Assembly: GCF_963082655.1 (NCBI RefSeq)
Contig: NC_081552.1
Coordinates: forward strand, 123,046,458-123,110,457
Direction: 5' to 3'
Source: Stomoxys calcitrans
Lineage: Eukaryota; Arthropoda; Insecta; Diptera; Muscidae
DNA: 64,000 nucleotides
Shown here: positions 22,040 through 33,589 of the stretch, piece by piece
How the letters are laid out: each line of letters begins with the position of its first letter
How positions within the stretch are numbered: position 1 is the first letter of the stretch
Notes under the pieces: generated by a model
Told to the model about the DNA's origin: nothing
Database searches by the model: none
The model's input: the letters and a program-made list of their open reading frames with translations, nothing else
Translations under genes and position numbers: made by a program

Positions 22040-23978
22040 GTAATGGAGGATAATGTATATAATGGATAAGAAAATCAGAAAAAATCCAATTCAAATTCAG
22101 AAAATCGCAGTCAATGACTTCCTTTCTTTTCATCTGGTCATGAAATCCATAATGAGTTTACTAAAGGATAAGACTCTGAGAAAGTCGAAAAAAAACCCTG
22201 TCCTAACGACAAACAAACTAAAAAAAAAATTGGATTTATTTCTATTGAAATGTACGACGTTGAACGAATATTTAATGTGGTAGATCTATATAAAAACGAA
22301 ATTTGAATGAAACTTTTTTTTTTCATGGGAATCCGATTTAACAAAACAAAATCAAGTCTCAAAGAAATTCTGTACCAATAATTTTCAAAATTAGTCACTA
22401 CGGATATTGGCCTTGGATCCAAAATCTTACAAAACAAAGCGCAATTACTTTCTAAGAAGAACAAATTAGTCGACAATTTTTTTTCCAAACCTTTAGCTAG
22501 TTTCTTTTCTTTTTTATTTTATTATTTTTTTCCTAAATCGAATTTTGACACTATCTTAAGTATTTATTAAATATTTATCATGTAGGCTATATAAAAAAAA
22601 CATGAAAAAACCGACCTATTAAATGATCTCCTTGGTCCCAAAATAACCAAAGGGATACATCTCATATAAAATAGAGTAAAATAAAAAGATATTATATCTT
22701 TATCGCAGCCAAGACAGCGACAATAACTAGAAAACAACAGCTGTTCGAAAGTCAATGTCTTTCTTCCTCTCGCTTTGATACATGGATTAGAGGAACACAT
22801 GGAACTACGGGCCAAATGACAAATGTGGAGTTCATTAACCTTTCCCTTTATTTCTTCACTAGAATCGTAAATAGAGGACGAATGGAATTGCGAAACAGAA
22901 AGAATGCAAATTACAGCAGCAACCAAACACCCACGAATCAACGTATCACAATGGACGTTTGTAACAAAGTGGGGGAGGTGTGAATTGCGGCTCACCAAAA
23001 GCAAGAGTAGGAATGATCAAAACAGAACCGTCTGTGTCGACTGCTCACTACTCTGCCAACGGCGCTTTGTCAGTGAGCACGAAAGAGGGTTTGTAAATGT
23101 CTCCACAAGAGAGTGGAGCGGTTCCAACCAGAGAGTGGAGTGGCTCCAGCCAAAGTGGGCTGATGTTAGAGAATGGATAAAACGTAAACACTCAGAATAA
23201 AAATATAATAGAGAGGAGATCTCTGGATGATATTTGAGTGTGGCGGGAATTTAACTCCAATTACCAAACAATAAAGGCAAAATGTGGGAGGCAAGAACAT
23301 GTAAATAAAAAACTATCGCATGCGATATATGGCATCCAAATATCATTTGGAGCAAGATATAGCTGAAATAAATGTTGGCATTCATAAGCACATGGGTGCT
23401 TGCATTCAGAAATACATTGATGTTGATAACAGCGCTATAAATTCACAAATAGCGTGGCTTTGATAAAAAAAAAACAGCATACGTAACATGAGGTGGCCAA
23501 TCTGTTATATATAAGAACCTGGATTCCACGTGTTTTCCGTCTACAATATTCTTATGAAAAACTCACCAGCGTATGTTTTTTTTTCAGATTTCGTTCAATA
23601 TATTCTCATATAGCTAAGATTCCTTACATATGTTCCATAATTTTTAATATCCTTTGCCTTTCTCGGTCTGTTCGGCTTTCAGGTAGTTTTTGCGGGAAAT
23701 CTTCTATAATGGTTTTTCTTTTTCGGCTTTTAGGAACCCTTTCTTATTTCTTTTCAATTCCGTATAAAACAATTTTATTTCCTTTTAATTTTTGGCGATA
23801 TTTTCCATGCGTTTAACCGCATGACCACTCATTTTCGCACTATGATACAACTAACCAATTTACAAAGAAAAAAATGCAAACTAACCTGCTTCAGTGTTTG
23901 TCACAATGGAGAGACAAAGTCACAAGATGAACTCTCTCGAGTATTTCCCAATATAAGTCTCCAAATAAACGCAGCAAT
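22040..23978 (-). other. BEL-1 5' leader, about 2 kb
   Basis: The untranslated leader between the primer site and the gag start is unusually long. It contains a two-copy 22-bp repeat (AGAGAGTGGAG..., 23108-23151) and AT-rich runs. A 145-codon minus frame at 22567-23004 lies in sense orientation, with a signal-like hydrophobic stretch (CLVAAVICILSV) and several cysteines. I recognise no family in it and do not call it a gene. The leader could contain an intron. Confidence 0.6.
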
Positions 23979-23996
23979 CCGGTTCGAACGGGACCA
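23979..23996 (-). other. Candidate primer-binding site of BEL-1
   Basis: On the minus strand TGGTCCCGTTCGAACCGG begins 3 bases inside the 5' LTR; TGG pairs with a tRNA CCA end. It resembles, imperfectly, the 3' end of tRNA-Tyr as I recall it, but the tRNA cannot be assigned. Confidence 0.55.
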
Positions 23997-23999
23997 AAA

Positions 24000-24453
24000 T
24001 GATTGTGTGGAATGGGAGCGTAGTCTCTGGAGTAAGAATTGAAATCTCGATGAGCCAAAGTCAGAACAAAGACAAAATTATGGAGAATTTTGTCTGCCTT
24101 GTTCCTCCAGTTGGGTTTATGATTGCAAACCCCAGGTGAAATAGAAAAGGAAAACAAAACACCGAATTATGATTGTTGGAACAAAAAATGGATTTTTATT
24201 TTGGGTGCTGATAGACGATCTTACCAGTGCCAAGGTTGGATTTGAACAAGAAGGAGCTTAAGTCAAGTCTATCGGAAGTTGTATCTTCGACATGATTGGT
24301 AATTTCGTTAAATCGATATGCTATCTGCAATGATAGCATGAGTAGGGAAAGAAAGTAATTGGGGATTTCTTTAGAAAGTATAGGGATCGCGAATTGAGGT
24401 TGAGATCTGCGGGATTCTAGTTCGGCGTTAATAATTGTGTTTCAGCGTAAACA
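24000..24453 (-). repeat. BEL-1 5' LTR
   Basis: 454 bp, same ends and sequence as 14902-15355 except one base. It is expected to carry the promoter for the minus-strand transcript. Followed by the AGATC duplication. Confidence 0.95.
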
Positions 24454-24458
24454 AGATC
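24454..24458. repeat. BEL target-site duplication, right (AGATC)
   Basis: Matches 14897-14901; 5 bp fits BEL/Pao integration. Confidence 0.9.
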
Positions 24459-25010
24459 TAAGATATGGGTTGGGCGATTTAAGCGAAGTTTTGTTTGCAC
24501 ACTAACAATAATCAAAAAACAAATATTTGGTATCAAAATCTGGGGTGGGGTGCCTAGAAGGCCGCCCACCCGCCAAACGGACCAATCACTACAATATGGA
24601 TATGAAATTAAAAGTATTTGAGAGTAGATAACGAATAGGATATTCAATAGTGGGACTTAGTGTTTCGTTGGTCACCCCACCCTCCAAAAATCCATAAAAT
24701 TGGACATATTTACCGACCATGGCAATATGGGTCTTAAATGAGGGGTCTTTGGGAGTATAGCACGAAATTGACTTTCACTTTTGGGAAAGTCTCTCCCAAC
24801 CCAAAAACCCCTTAAATAATTTTTTGGACGAGCATGAGGCGCTTCGAACACTATACGTTCGCCCAGTGAAACAAATATTCTGTCATAGTCACCTTAAGTA
24901 TAGTAAGTAATTTGTTCTATCAGGAATAGTGGTACAGTACTTTATATATAAAAGCGTCTCAGGCAGGCTGTAATCCACACTGCCTGGAACATCGAACTTT
25001 GTATCAAGGA
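24459..25010. repeat. Repeat C, right part split by BEL-1
   Basis: It resumes with GGGTTGGGCGATTTAAGCGAA and runs through units with ATATGG.TATGAAATTAAA, GTATTTG.GAGTAG and GGTCACCCCACCC to the LINE-A fragment. Confidence 0.6.
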
Positions 25011-25790
25011 TACACAGTGTCCGTAGCCGCCACTTCACCAAATATAAATCTCCCATAGCCTCACGGCAGTGGTCGCAGCAATTTGTCTAGCCACAATGTG
25101 CAGATCGTTAGATGCAGCATTAAATTCAGTGCATCAGATGGCGTCGTCCTCAGTGCGGTTGTGATGCACAAACAAGCTATCTGTTGGATCCGGTTGACTA
25201 TTAAGCAGCAGGTGTACTTTTGAAGCGCCGTCCACCAGACCACATCACCATATAGCATTATAGGTCTGACAACTGCAGTATATACCCAATGCATGACACG
25301 CGGTCTAAGTCCCCAACTTTTGCCAATGGCTCGCTTGATGGTGTATTGTTCAAGAGTTGCGTTCCTTGCCTTTTCCAAAATGTTGGATTTGAAGCTCAAC
25401 TTCTTGTCCAGCAAAACACCAAGGTATTTTGCGCTTTCTGTAAATGGAACATTCTCTCCTGACAAGGCGACAGGTGCCACTATGGGCAACTTGTATCTCC
25501 TGCTGAAAAAAAAACTACTTCTCTCTTGCACGGATTAACACCTAGACTACTTTCGGTAACCCACTTCGCTGAGAGACAGAGACAATAATATATTGTTAGT
25601 GGTTATATTCGAAAGTAGAGAAGACAGTACACCTCCTTGAGGTGTTGCTCTGCTGACCCATCTTTTTAGATCCACAGGTCCCAAGCCTGCCGTAATGCAT
25701 CTTATAGTAAGTAAGTTATAAAAAAAACTTTCTTACGCTAGAGTTGATGCCTAGAAACTCCACCTCCTTCATGATTGTCGTCGGTTTAAC
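25011..25790 (-). pseudogene. LINE-A fragment 2 (RT thumb region), decayed
   Basis: 156 codons at 25061-25531 read YLGVLLDKKLSFK, KAIGKSWGLRPRVMHWVYTA and CLCITTALRTTPSDALNLM, matching the RT C-terminal region of the LINE-A at 7262-9400. The segment that should hold FADD is missing: around 25560 about 100 bp present in the other copy are deleted. RT upstream pieces continue to about 25790 in broken frames. Non-functional. Confidence 0.8.
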
Positions 25791-28520
25791 ATTATTGAAA
25801 GCACTTCAATAATGACCAATACTCCAAACCGGACATATTTGCTGACTTTTGCAATAAGGAGTTTAAATGAGATAAGAAAACGAATTTGATATCCAATTTT
25901 GAGGGCAATGGCAATATGGGGTTCAAATAAATTATATATAGATATATGTGGAGCTGAAATAGAAGGTATTGGGGGTTTAAATAAATGGTAATGGAATATG
26001 GGGTTTAAATAAATGGTATTTGAGAGAAGAGCACGATGCTGATATTTTTCATGGCCAAGTATCTGGGGGACCACCTCTCCCTCGAAAACACCACTAAATC
26101 AGACATCATGAAAATATTGGGCTGAAATGAAGTATTTTAAGAATGGAGTACACCTTACATCCAAACTTAAATTCGTAGACCAATAAAGATCATATGGGAT
26201 TTAGATAAAGGCACTTATATTGGTTAACTGTTAGTCAAGCGATATACTATTTGCATACCATGGTATTTCTTTAATTGTCGAAAAATCCAATTTGGTTGGC
26301 TTTGGAGGTGGGGCGGCTGCCCTAGATATCCTACCTTAAATAAATTTACCAATTTTCTTTTTTTGAGTTAATAAATTAAGTTAATTAATAATAAACTTAA
26401 TTTCGCATAAATCCCACCCATCTCCGAGATCTGGCGTTTTTGAGAAAAGGTAAGGAGAGGGTCCACTAATTAAAGTTTGGATGTTGGAACTCCTTCATTC
26501 TCTTTGTTTTGGTGGTAGATTGGAGTAGCTAAACCCTTTGTTCCGAAAGTGGATATCAGATTCATACTCTACTCCTTAAAACCAAATTTAAGCTACATAT
26601 TGCTATAGTCGGAATATATGTGAGGTTCAGGGGGAATTTATGAGATGAGTCGTCTTAGAAACACTTGGCCATAAAACAGATATCAGATTTGAGCCCCTTT
26701 TTGCCATAATCCACAATTAGAGAGGTATGTAGGGTGGGCGGCCACACACGCACTTAGCATTGAAAAATATCAGCATCGTGCTCTACTATTAAATTCCTTG
26801 TGTTTGAGCCGTAACTGCTATTGGTTTAGGGGAGTTCGGTCTCAAAATTGGATATCAAATTCGTTTTCTAATTTTAAATAACTATTATTTTAACCCCCTA
26901 TTGCCATAGTAGGCAAACATGGCCGGTTTGAAGGGAGTTAAGGGGCGGATCCTGAAATAATATCAGCATCGTGCACCCATAATCTCAAGCATTGTTCAGA
27001 TCCACACTAATTAATTTTTTTATTGGTTATAAACATTCAAAACCATATTACAAAGCTACCACTCGGGATACCATATTTTTAAATGTCCGCAGGTCCTCCT
27101 ATGTCTATTCCAATTTGTGCGTAAAAAGTACTCTCCTACCGAAGTCTTTTTTCTGTCCTATTCTATCCTGATCGGCCTTCATTGATTATTTTTAATTCCC
27201 TTTTCCGGTTAGGACCGGACCGACCCAAACGACGATTTACATGTCAGATACTTGAATTCTTATATCAACATTAGATTCGAACTCTACTGTCATAGACCAT
27301 TTGTTAAATTCCCATATTTTTCCCATCGAAATACACGTCTTATTGAAGCGTATTAGGTGAGTGGTCCGCTCCCAGACTCTGTCCCAAATGTGTATAACAG
27401 ATTCGTAGTCAACACTCAAAGACCTTCCATTTGATACCCATTTTGTGACGTTGGACATTCATGCCAGTTTTGGGGGTTTTTGGGGTTGGAGAGGCCCCGT
27501 AGACACCTGTTGAGAAATTTTTGAAGGGCGTCTTAGATACCAAGGAATATACTTTTATATCAGCTTTTTGCTATACTTTAAAATATCTTTCATTTGATAT
27601 TTATATTGTCCAAATCGGTAAATATGTCCTGCAGGGGGGGTGGAGGCCCCTCGGACACCAAGGAATAAATTTTGTATGTCAGACTCTACTTTTAAATACC
27701 TTTCATTTGATACCAATTGCCTAAAGCGGTAAAAGTGGCCTGTTGGGTGGTGTTTTTGGGTGTTGGGAACCCGACACTTAAGGTGTAATTTTTATGCCAA
27801 GTTCGTATACTTCTCCTTAATACCTCTCATTAGATACCCATATTGCCCAAAGCGGTAAAAGTGTCCTGTTGGGTGGTGTTTTTTTGGGGGTTTTGAGGAG
27901 GGGTACCCCCCCCCCACCACATGTGACATTTTTATACCAAGTTCGTACTCTACTCTTAAATACCTTTTATTTTATACCTATATTGTCCGAGTCAGTAAAT
28001 ATGTCCGTTCAGGTGGGTTTTGAGATGGGGCGTCCCCCCAAGGTTATTTGACCCCAAAACTTTATACAAACTTCGTGTTTTTGGGGAAGGTCCTCCCCCC
28101 TTCGGATATCAAAAAATGTAGTACCATATTTTCAAGGGAGGACTAAACTTTACCTTCTGTGAAATGGTAAAAATGAAAATTTCATGAAAATCGGTTCAAC
28201 CGTTTTTGAGCCTATACGGAACAGACAAACAAACTAACAAACTGAGCCCAGCCCTCTCTGACGCGCCCGATAATGCTATGTTGGAGAAAGTACTCTTAAT
28301 ATGGAAATTTCTACCCAATTTCAGATAAAAATGTATTCCAATTTTCCTGTGGATTTTTCTACTCTCAAATACTTCTTATTTAAACCCTAATAAGTAAAAG
28401 TCCTCTTGAAGGGCGTGGTGGATTCGCAGGCTTCAAAAGTGAAAATCAATTCCGTGCTGTACTCCCAAAGACCTTTCAGTTAAAAAATAATACCGAGCGA
28501 AAGTTAAAAAACAATACCGA
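25791..28520. repeat. Repeat C array, mixed orientations
   Basis: About 2.7 kb of degenerate units (TACCTTTCATTTGATACC, CATATTG.C.AAA.CGGTAAA.ATGTCC, GGGTGG.GTTTT.GGGG). It closes near 28190 with TCATGAAAATCGGTTCAACC and GAGCCTATACGGAACAGACA followed by CAAACAAACT, the inverted counterpart of the family start at 12780. No coding potential seen; long runs of G or C occur near 27900. Confidence 0.6.
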
Positions 28521-28554
28521 TAACAACCGCAACGAAGTCATGACGAAGACAAAT

Positions 28555-28725
28555 GCAGATCAATTTTGACCACTCTGCCCACCTTCTGTTCATGTTGGCT
28601 TCTCCAAATTAGCCCCATGTACTTGCTGTTTTTAATTGGATCAACTAAATCCATTTGAAAACAGCCATTAGATGGCGCTAGCATAAATGTTAGTGCTGCT
28701 ATTCGCTTGGAGTGGTTTAACGCCT
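28555..28725 (-). repeat. Repeat D copy 2 (inverted)
   Basis: Inverted relative of 14570-14755: CAATTTTGACCACTCTGCCC, ATGTTGGCTTCTCCAAATTAG, GCTATTCGCTTGGAGTGG. Confidence 0.7.
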
Positions 28726-28739
28726 TCCGCTTCCCGACA

Positions 28740-29555
28740 TCTGATCCTATGACTATGGTTCAGATCGGACTATATTTATATATAGCTGCCATATATAGCG
28801 ATCTGCCGATAAAGGGTCTGAAGCCCAGAAAAGCTTTATTTATTATCCGATTTTATTGAAATTTAAAACAATACGTTATTTTAAGCCTCTTGACATCTGA
28901 CTCAACTATGGTTTAGATGGGACTATATTTAGATATAGCTGTCATATAGATCGATCTCCAGATAATGTGTCTGAAGCTCATAATAGCTTTATTTTTGAAC
29001 CGATTTCGATGAAAATTGAAATTGTGGGTAGTTTTACGCCTTTCAAAATAATACCCAAATATGGTTAAGATCGGATTATATTTAGATATAGCTGCCGCAT
29101 AGACCGATCTGCCGATAAAGTAGTAGGGTAGTTTTAGGTTTCCCGATATCCGTCCCAAATATGGTTCGAATCTGACTATATTCAGATGTAGCTGCCATAC
29201 AGACCGATCTCCCGATAAAGGTTCTGAAGCCCATTAAAGCTTATTTTTTATCCGATTTCGCTGAAATTTGAAGCAGTGAGTAGTTTTAGGCTACCCGCAA
29301 TCCGACCCAAATATGGTAAAGATTGGATTGTATTTAATCATAGCTGTCATATAGACAGATATGCCGGTTAAGGGTCTGAAGCTCAAAAACGCTTTATTTA
29401 TTATCGGATTTTGTTGAGATTTGAAAACAAAATTCAACAGTAACTTATATTTATTAGACCACTCAATGTTCGTGCCGAATTTGGGTGCATACGCAGTTGC
29501 TTCCAGCATGCATGATTCTTGTGGGCGATGTCCCACTTAAATACGATTGTTAACA
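28740..29555 (+). repeat. HINE-B internal units, both ends missing
   Basis: Five to six units of about 140-150 bp, each with GGACTATATTTAGATATAGC-like, CATATAGACCGATCT.CCGAT and TTTATTATCCGATTT. They correspond to the internal part of the complete HINE-B at 55011-56255. Confidence 0.7.
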
Positions 29556-30295
29556 GATCCAAAATGAGCATCTTGTTTAAGGTAAGGTAATGGTGAAACC
29601 AGTTCACATAGTTTAGCTCTTCTTGTTTAACATCAAAAAATCAACGAAAGCATCACATATCTAATTTTCCTTTTTCAAGCAAAATTTTTGCTGTTGATTT
29701 TATTAGCAGTATGTCATTAAAAAAAAATCGTCAATATACATACATACATGAGAGGTATTCTATGTCGCTTTAATTCAAGTGCAATCCCAAGTTAAAAATA
29801 ATAATTAATTAACTTATTTAAACATTATTTTATGAATTAAATAGAGTATACTGAAAAATACTCCATTTTAAAAAGTCAGAAAGCATCTCATAGTAACAAA
29901 AAATTTTAAAGATAAACAAAATGGCTTCTGAGGAATAATCAAATTTGAATTCAGTCTCAAATGATTCAAATACTGGTTAAAAACTATAAACAGAGTTAAT
30001 ATCAATTATTTGCAATGGGCGGAATTTTTAAAATATTTATTATTTTACATTATTATTTCTTCCCAAAGGTGGAAAGAGTCGAGCTAATTTGACCAAGGGA
30101 ATAAATATCATAAGAAATTCTTTCATACTTGCACTAGTTTTTTTTTTTTTAACAGTCGAATAGCCTTTCTCAATTCAGCCACAAACATAGACTTTGTTAT
30201 TTCGTTGTTCTCTATAATAACCGCTTCTATAAACAGAAAAAGTCAGTAATTAAATATAATTTATATAATAAAATAAGTAAAAATGCATTAAGTTC
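29556..30295. other. AT-rich stretch without a gene
   Basis: No recognisable frame, repeat family or structure. Confidence 0.5.
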
Positions 30296-30842
30296 CGCTA
30301 TGGGAGCTATATCAGGTTGTAAACCGATTCGGACCGTACTTTGTAAAGTTGTTGGAAATCATAACGGAACACAACATGCAAAATTTCAGCCAAATTGGCC
30401 AGGGGCTCAAGAAGTCAAATCGGGAGATCGGTTTATATGGGAGATATATGAAAATCTAAACCGATATGGTCCATTTGCCTTCCCCAATGACCTACATCAA
30501 TAGTTACTATCTGTGTAATATTTCAAGCGGCTAGCTTAACGCGCCTTCCCCAATGACCTACATCAATAGTTACTATCTGTGTAATATTTCAAGCGGCTAG
30601 CTTAACGCGCCTTCCCCAATGACCTACATCAATAGTTACTATCTGTGTAATATTTCAAGCGGCTAGCTTTACGCGGACCGCTGTCGTGAGTTCGACAGAC
30701 GGATGGACGGATGGACTCGACTTAGAACATCGAGACGATCAGGAGTATATACACTTTATGGTGTCTCAGACGAATATTTCGAAGAGTTACAAACGGAATG
30801 ACTAGATTAGTATACCCCCATCCTATGGTGGTGGGTACAAAA
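30296..30842 (-). repeat. HINE-A, truncated, with an internal 66-bp triplication
   Basis: Internal units and the 5' end (reverse orientation) finishing CCTATGGTGGTGGGTACAAAAA. The 3' palindromic end is missing. At 30478-30675 a 66-bp unit (CCTTCCCCAATGACCTACAT...GCGGCTAGCTTAACGCG) is repeated three times almost perfectly. Confidence 0.8.
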
Positions 30843-30978
30843 ATAAAACTCAAATTTTGACTTCTCCGTTTCCATTAAATCTTTTTGATGGTAGAAATCT
30901 GAAAATATAATTTTGAAACTAACTAAGATAATTCTAAAATCATTTTCACTTAGTTGTTGTTTAAAAAAAAAGAGAGAA

Positions 30979-32302
30979 AACAAGTAAAAGCATGCCAAGT
31001 TCGGCCGTTCCGAATCTTATATACCCTCCACCATGGATCGCATTTGTCGAGTTCTTTTCCTGGCATCTCTTCTTAGGCAATAAAGGATAAAAGAAAAGAT
31101 TTGCTCTGCTATTAGAGCGATATCAAGATATGGTCCGCTTTGGACCACAATTAAATTATATGTTGAAGACCTGTGTAAAATGTCAGCCAATTCGAATAAG
31201 AATTGCGCCCTTTGGGGGCTCAAGAAGTAAAATAGAGAAATCGATTTATATGGGTGCTGTATCGGGCTATAGACCGATTCAGACCATAATAAACACGTAT
31301 GTTGGTCATGAGAGAATTTGTTGTACAAAATTTCAGGCAAATCGGATATTAATTGCGACCTCTACAGGCTCAAGAAGTCAAGATCCCAGATCGGTTTATA
31401 TGACAGCTATATCAGGTTATGAACCGATTTGAACCATACTTGGCACAGTTGTTGGATATCATAACAAAACACGTCGTGCCAAAATTCATTGAAATCGGAT
31501 AAGAATTGCGCCCTCTAGAGGATCAAGAAGTCAAGACACAAGAACGGTTTATATGACAGCTATATCAGGTTATGAATCGATTTAAACCATACTTGGCACG
31601 GTTGTTGGATATCACAACAAAACACGTCGTGCAAAATTTCATTCCAATAGGATAAGACTTGCGCACTCTAGAGGCTCAAGAAGTCAAGACCCCAGATCGG
31701 TTTATATGGCAGCTATATCAGGTTATGAATCGATTTAAACCATACTTGGCACGGTTGTTGGATATCACAACAAAACACGTCGTGCAAAATTTCATTCCAA
31801 TAGGATAAGACTTGCGCACTCTAGAGGCTCAAGAAGTCAAGACCCCAGATCGGTTTATATGGCAGCTATATCAGGTTATGAACCGATTTGAACCATACTT
31901 GGCACGGTTGTTGGATATCATAACAAAACATTTCGTGCAAAATGTCATCCCAATCGGATAAGAATTGCGCACTCTAGAGGCGCAAGAAGTCAAGACCCAA
32001 GATCGGTTTATATGGCAGCTATATCAAAACATGGACCGATATGGCCCATTTACAATACCAACCGACCTACACTAATAGGAAGTATTTGTGCAAAATTTCA
32101 AGCGGCTAGCTTAACACCTTCGGAAGTTAACGTGCTTTCGACAGACAGACGGACGGACGGACATGGCTAGATCGACAAAAAATGTCGCGACGATCCAGAA
32201 TATATATACTTTATGGGGTCTCAGACGAATATTTCGAGTAGACGAAATATGAAGAATGACGAAATTAGTATACCCCCCATCTTATGGTGGAGGGTATAAA
32301 AA
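30979..32302 (-). repeat. HINE-A, complete
   Basis: From AACAAGTAAAAGCATGCC to ATGGTGGAGGGTATAAAAA. Internal units are 153 bp (spacing of ACTTGGCACGGTTGTTGG at 31591, 31744 and 31897). Two adjacent units (about 31570-31886) are practically identical, a recent tandem gain. Confidence 0.85.
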
Positions 32303-32772
32303 TTGCATATTCAATTAATAAAATGATTGAAAGTTGTTGAAATTTCCACATAATTTTTTATTGATTCAAATAAAAAACGATTGAAAATTTTTAAATTTTC
32401 AACTAATTTTTTTTATCCAATTAATAACATAATTGACATTCCGAAACATCCACTTCAACTTTTAATAGGATCAATTAAAAATTTAATTGAAAATATGCAA
32501 ATGTTATATTAACATTTTTGCGGAAAGCGCGATTTATAAAGCGCACCCTTGAATGAAACGCCAAACTCCTAGAATACGAATTCAAGGTTTATGTTTGAAT
32601 CCATGATCACTCCTTAGAAACAAGCACCTCAGGGGTTTTTTCCAAAAATGCGGCGGAAAATATTGTTTCCTTGTTATAAAAGAAAAAGAAGATATGCGGC
32701 TTCAAGTCTAGCTTCCGGCATAGACTAAAAGTAATAAATATATCTGATTTAGGTAACTTTATGAATTACATA
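32303..32772. other. AT-rich stretch without a gene
   Basis: Nothing recognisable. Confidence 0.5.
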
Positions 32773-32774
32773 TA

Positions 32775-33381
32775 AAGGGTGATTTTTTTGAGGTTAGGAT
32801 TTTCATGCATTAGTATTTGACAGATCACGTGGGATTTCAGACATGGTGTCAAAGAGAAAGATGCTCAGTATGCTTTGACATTTCATCATGAATAGACTTA
32901 CTAACGAGCAACGCTTGCAAATCATTGAATTTTATTACCAAAATCAGTGTTCGGTTCGAAATGTGTTCATTCACCGTAACGTTGCGTCCAACAGCATCTT
33001 TGAAAAAATACGGTCCAATGATTCCACCAGCGTACAAACCACACCAAACAGTGCATTTTTCGGGATGCATGGGCAGTTCTTGAACGGCTTCTGGTTGCTC
33101 TTCAATCCAAATGCGGCAATTTTGCTTATTTACGTAGCCATTCAACCAGAAATGAGCCTCATCGCTGAACAAAATTTATCGATAAAAAAGCGGATTTTCT
33201 GTCAACTTTTCTAGGGCCCATTCACTGAAAATGATTTGCAAGCGTTGCTCGTTAGTAAGTCTATTCATGATGAAATGTCAAAGCATACTGAGCATCTTTC
33301 TCTTTGACACCATGTCTGAAATCCCACGTGATCTGTCAAATACTAATGCATGAAAATCCTAACCTCAAAAAAATCACCCTT
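32775..33381 (-). mobile_element. Mariner-type fold-back element with 152-bp perfect inverted ends
   Basis: 607 bp bounded by TA (32773-32774 and 33382-33383). The arms 32775-32926 and 33230-33381 are inverted copies. Both arms contain the transposase start (MNRLTNEQRLQII). Between them, on the minus strand, remains a transposase core fragment with FSDEAHFWLNGYVNKQN (the catalytic aspartate region), VWCGLYAGGIIGPYFF and GRNVTVNE, then an abrupt junction to the left arm. So a mariner lost its middle and C-terminus and gained an inverted copy of its own 5' end. Not capable of making transposase. Confidence 0.9.
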
Positions 33382-33589
33382 TATTACGAAAGTAAACCCA
33401 AAACATTTATATAGAATATGTTATAATTAGATCCATACTAAAAAAGCCGTTTTGGTATTAATATGCATCTTTTGATAGTAAATAAGATTACAATTGCTCC
33501 TAGAAATTTGAAAAGCTGGTCAAAGACTGTTTTTAGGTGTGTTTTATCTTCTATTAGCTGAACCGGGCCCGCTCCTCTGCGCATTTTTT

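Noticed and set aside
22567..23004. A secreted or membrane protein gene in the BEL-1 leader
   Set aside because: Only a hydrophobic segment and cysteines support it; with this much AT-rich sequence a frame of this size can occur by chance. Kept as a question in the findings, not as a CDS.
28740..29555. CRISPR-like array or satellite
   Set aside because: Units are diverged, contiguous without unique spacers, and match internal HINE-B sequence; the genome is eukaryotic.
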